Shown here: in pieces, positions 61,576-64,000 of the stretch
Layout of the letters: each line of letters opens with the position of its first letter
How positions within the stretch are numbered: position 1 is the first letter of the stretch
Assembly (NCBI GenBank): GCA_000469685.2
Contig: LS997565.1
Coordinates: forward strand, 33,016,645-33,080,644
Length of the DNA stretch: 64,000 nucleotides
Direction: 5' to 3'
Source of the DNA: Haemonchus contortus
Lineage: Eukaryota; Nematoda; Chromadorea; Rhabditida; Trichostrongylidae
The notes under the pieces: model-generated
What the model was told of the DNA's origin: nothing
What the model saw: only the letters and a program-made list of their open reading frames with translations
The model's database searches: none
Translations under genes and position numbers: made by a program

Positions 61576-62927
61576 AAAAATAAAAGTTACCCTCTGAATA
61601 TTTGTGTTCTGATTGTCTGCGCTGTGCTTTCGCTACCTCTACTGCATTCCAGTTTCCGAATGATTTCGGGAAGTTTTGCCCTCTTTTTCGCAAATTAATG
61701 GAGCTCCGTTTAGGGAAATTATAGGCCACTACACTGCATGTGCAGTACCAACCACTGCGACTATATCTGACATGTTCTTAAAATCCCAGGAGAGTTTTTC
61801 TTGGAAAATTTCGGACAATGCTCAAAAATGCTAGCGTGGCCTAGCCTCATTGCATCGATGTGAGGAGGAACCAAAAAAAGAGTTTGTGGATGTAGTCACT
61901 AGTTGTACAAAAGGAAATTATAGACTGATTCGTTTTGCCAGTTATACTCACAATTAGATGAATCACTTAGTGGGTTGACTCCCGTGGTTCATCGGTGAGT
62001 GAGAGTCATCTCCACTAATTAGTGGCGTTGTCAACACTCCATCGTCAACTCCCTTTCCTACTCTGTAGATGGGACCCTCAGAGGCACATCAAATGCTGGC
62101 TTTGGCTCTCCATGGTTTTCTATTCACAGATGATGCAGAGACGCTATTTCTCAGATGAACAATCAACTTCTGAGAGTTCCTGAAATCACACCTTTTTTCG
62201 GTATTGTGTTTTTATCTGTCTGTATGAGTTGTACTGGTAAATCAGAGTCATGAGAGCCTCTTCAAGACAATCTTAGGATCTAAAGCAATAGTGGAAATAA
62301 GAGCGACTCGTATTTTGAAAGAAAACATCGCTCGAATCATATGAGCAGCTGCTCTGTGATTAGTAGTGCCGTACTTCGTAGCATCCCAACACAGCATTCG
62401 AGAAACTACCAGTTTCCTAGGAGATTTTTCATTTTCTTGTGAATAGTTTTGTTACACCCCTGGAAAGAATATCAGCGAGAAGTGTACAGATAGCAGGCCC
62501 ACAAGACGTAGATCTTTTCATCGAATTCCATCTGTGTAAAAAAGGAAAATGATGATTTATCACTGAATATCAACGTACAGTGAGACCTTGAAAAGAACAA
62601 AATTCAAGCGTAAGACGGGACTCGTTGCAAACTTCTGTTTCTGATTTACAGAACTCACTGACCGTGCACACGTAATTGCATCAAAAAGGATACTTTCTTT
62701 ACTTGGTAAACAAAATCAAAATAAGAAAGGGACCATCTGAGGCGCAAACAGCAGAACGCCATGGGGAGCTCAGAAAAAAACAGTGAATCTCGATGGTGAC
62801 TACTGAAGGACTCGTGTATGTATATTTGTCTAAGAAAAGAGACCTTTGCTCATTCGATAATTCCATCTGTTAACGACATTTACAGAAGCACCCTGTTGCA
62901 CACTGAACACCTGCTATCGAACATTTC

Positions 62928-63113
62928 ATGGGATCAAACAAACATCAAAGCGATTTCCAACCCAATAGTTGTCAACCTTATAAACGTTTTGATGATGGCT
63001 ACTCATCTACTCCTAGGGAGGAGCTGTTGCGAGCATTGCCTATGCTGACTCAATTATCAAGTGAAAAACTCACGGGTGGTATCGTAGCTTCAACTGCGGT
63101 CAATTGCAGGACT
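62928..63113 (+). CDS. weak candidate for a first coding exon
   Basis: CGACATTTACAG (acceptor AG at 62884-62885) is followed by a 42-base leader, ATG, and a 62-codon frame ending at ACT|GTATGT. It contains YKRFDDGYSSTPREELLRAL and LTQLSSEKLTGGIVAS, hydrophilic and protein-like. No family recognised. Downstream exons, if any, would lie beyond the 71-bp tandem repeat or outside the window. Confidence 0.28.
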
Positions 63114-63126
63114 GTATGTTGACGAG

Positions 63127-63339
63127 TGGACGAGTTCTTCTGCAGTGGTGGTAATGGTAACCCCACCCATTCTGTAAACAAGTTCAATGACTGGATATGG
63201 ACGAGTTCTTCTGCAATGGTGGTAATGGTAGCTCCGCCTATTCTGTAAACAAGTTCAATGACTGGATATGGACGAGTTCTTCTGCAATGGTGGTAATGGT
63301 AGCTCCACCTATTCTGTAAACAAGTTCAATGACTGGATA
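63127..63339. repeat. tandem repeat, three copies of a 71-bp unit
   Basis: Units start at 63127, 63198 and 63269 with TGGACGAGTTCTTCTGCART. Copies two and three differ at one base; copy one differs at a few. 71 is not a multiple of three, so it is not a coding repeat. Confidence 0.95.
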
Positions 63340-64000
63340 AGTTTTTTTTTCTGACTCCAACATGACATTAGGAGCAAAGAACATCTACAGTCGAAGGTTC
63401 GAATTTCTACATCACATCAAAGTGGTCACGATTTGTTCTTATCCAAGCGAATAGGTGAATTGTCATGAGCTCTCATCCGGGTGCTGGGCATGGGCGACCA
63501 CAAATAATGTTATTACCGTATGATTTCCGTTGAATCCCAAGGAATTCCATAGCGCTGATATCTCTTATGAAGAAATTTCGGGTTACTAATATACCAGTTA
63601 GCCTCTGTGTATTTTGAGTTTTGTAGATATAAACAGCTGCCCTTTAAGTATTATACACGCATAAGTCATTCGTCAACAGCCAGAACTTAGGAGGTCGACA
63701 ATAATTTCAACGCCATTGGTACAAATGAATTTTATGCCCTTTCTGTTTTGACAACCAGATTTGGAGATGAAAGCTTCATCAAAATCGTGTTCTCAGATTC
63801 CCCCTGAAATGGAAGGGAACAAAACACTGTGTTGTTATAATGGGCTTACCGGGAAAACCTGCATAGGAGCATTTTAATTCCTCTGAAACCAACTAAACTG
63901 AGCACAATCGGCTGCCATTTCTCTTTGTTCAACCCAAAACTTCCGAAAACTGTAAGCATTCTGCATCCTCCCCCCCCCCCCTTTATCTTCAGAGAAGGGA
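63340..64000. other. unassigned stretch at the right edge
   Basis: No gene or known repeat. A run of 13 C lies at about 63969-63981, next to the edge. Confidence 0.5.

Overview
This window is nuclear DNA of a nematode. Genes are split by many introns with nematode-type acceptors (TTTCAG, TTTTAG). Likely splice-leader acceptors sit just upstream of three start codons, and the proteins are closest in recall to Caenorhabditis counterparts. Long introns packed with MITEs, tRNA-derived SINEs and Tc1/mariner relics suggest a clade V parasite of the strongylid/hookworm type. That placement is an inference; the genus cannot be read from the window.

The left 25 kb holds four genes whose exon chains I rebuilt junction by junction, with phase agreeing at every splice. 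They are: the 3' part of a Hedgehog-acyltransferase-like MBOAT enzyme (+, 237-3541); ribosomal protein S18 (-, 3609-7696); the Sec61 alpha translocon channel (+, 8823-11632); and a rhodopsin-class, GnRH/AKH-receptor-like neuropeptide GPCR (-, 11894-24921, 9 exons, 397 aa). HHAT and rps-18 converge tail to tail with 67 bp between stop codons. rps-18 and sec-61 diverge from a shared control region of about 1 kb. sec-61 and the GPCR converge with 261 bp between stops. As I remember it, hhat-2, rps-18 and sec-61.A are also adjacent in C. elegans (Y57G11C clone), so this looks like conserved microsynteny.

From 25 kb to the right edge I could not establish any complete gene. The region is dominated by repeats: at least 13 copies of a tRNA-derived SINE of about 290 bp with recognisable A and B boxes; a TTAA-flanked MITE family of about 0.5 kb (one copy nested inside a SINE); a 525-bp Tc1-type MITE; a 1263-bp mariner element with intact ends and a broken transposase; a second tRNA-like repeat; and a GC-rich repeat that carries an open hydrophobic frame in both copies. 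A few open stretches with usable splice signals (25.8, 28.2, 29.7, 31.1, 45.6, 61 and 62.9 kb) are listed as weak exon candidates.

The best candidates for something undescribed are a 33-bp-stem precursor-microRNA-like hairpin at 61490-61575, the paired hydrophobic-ORF repeat (12.2 and 43.2 kb), the SINE/MITE nesting that reveals the MITE target site, and a pair of in-phase alternative donors in the GPCR third intracellular loop.
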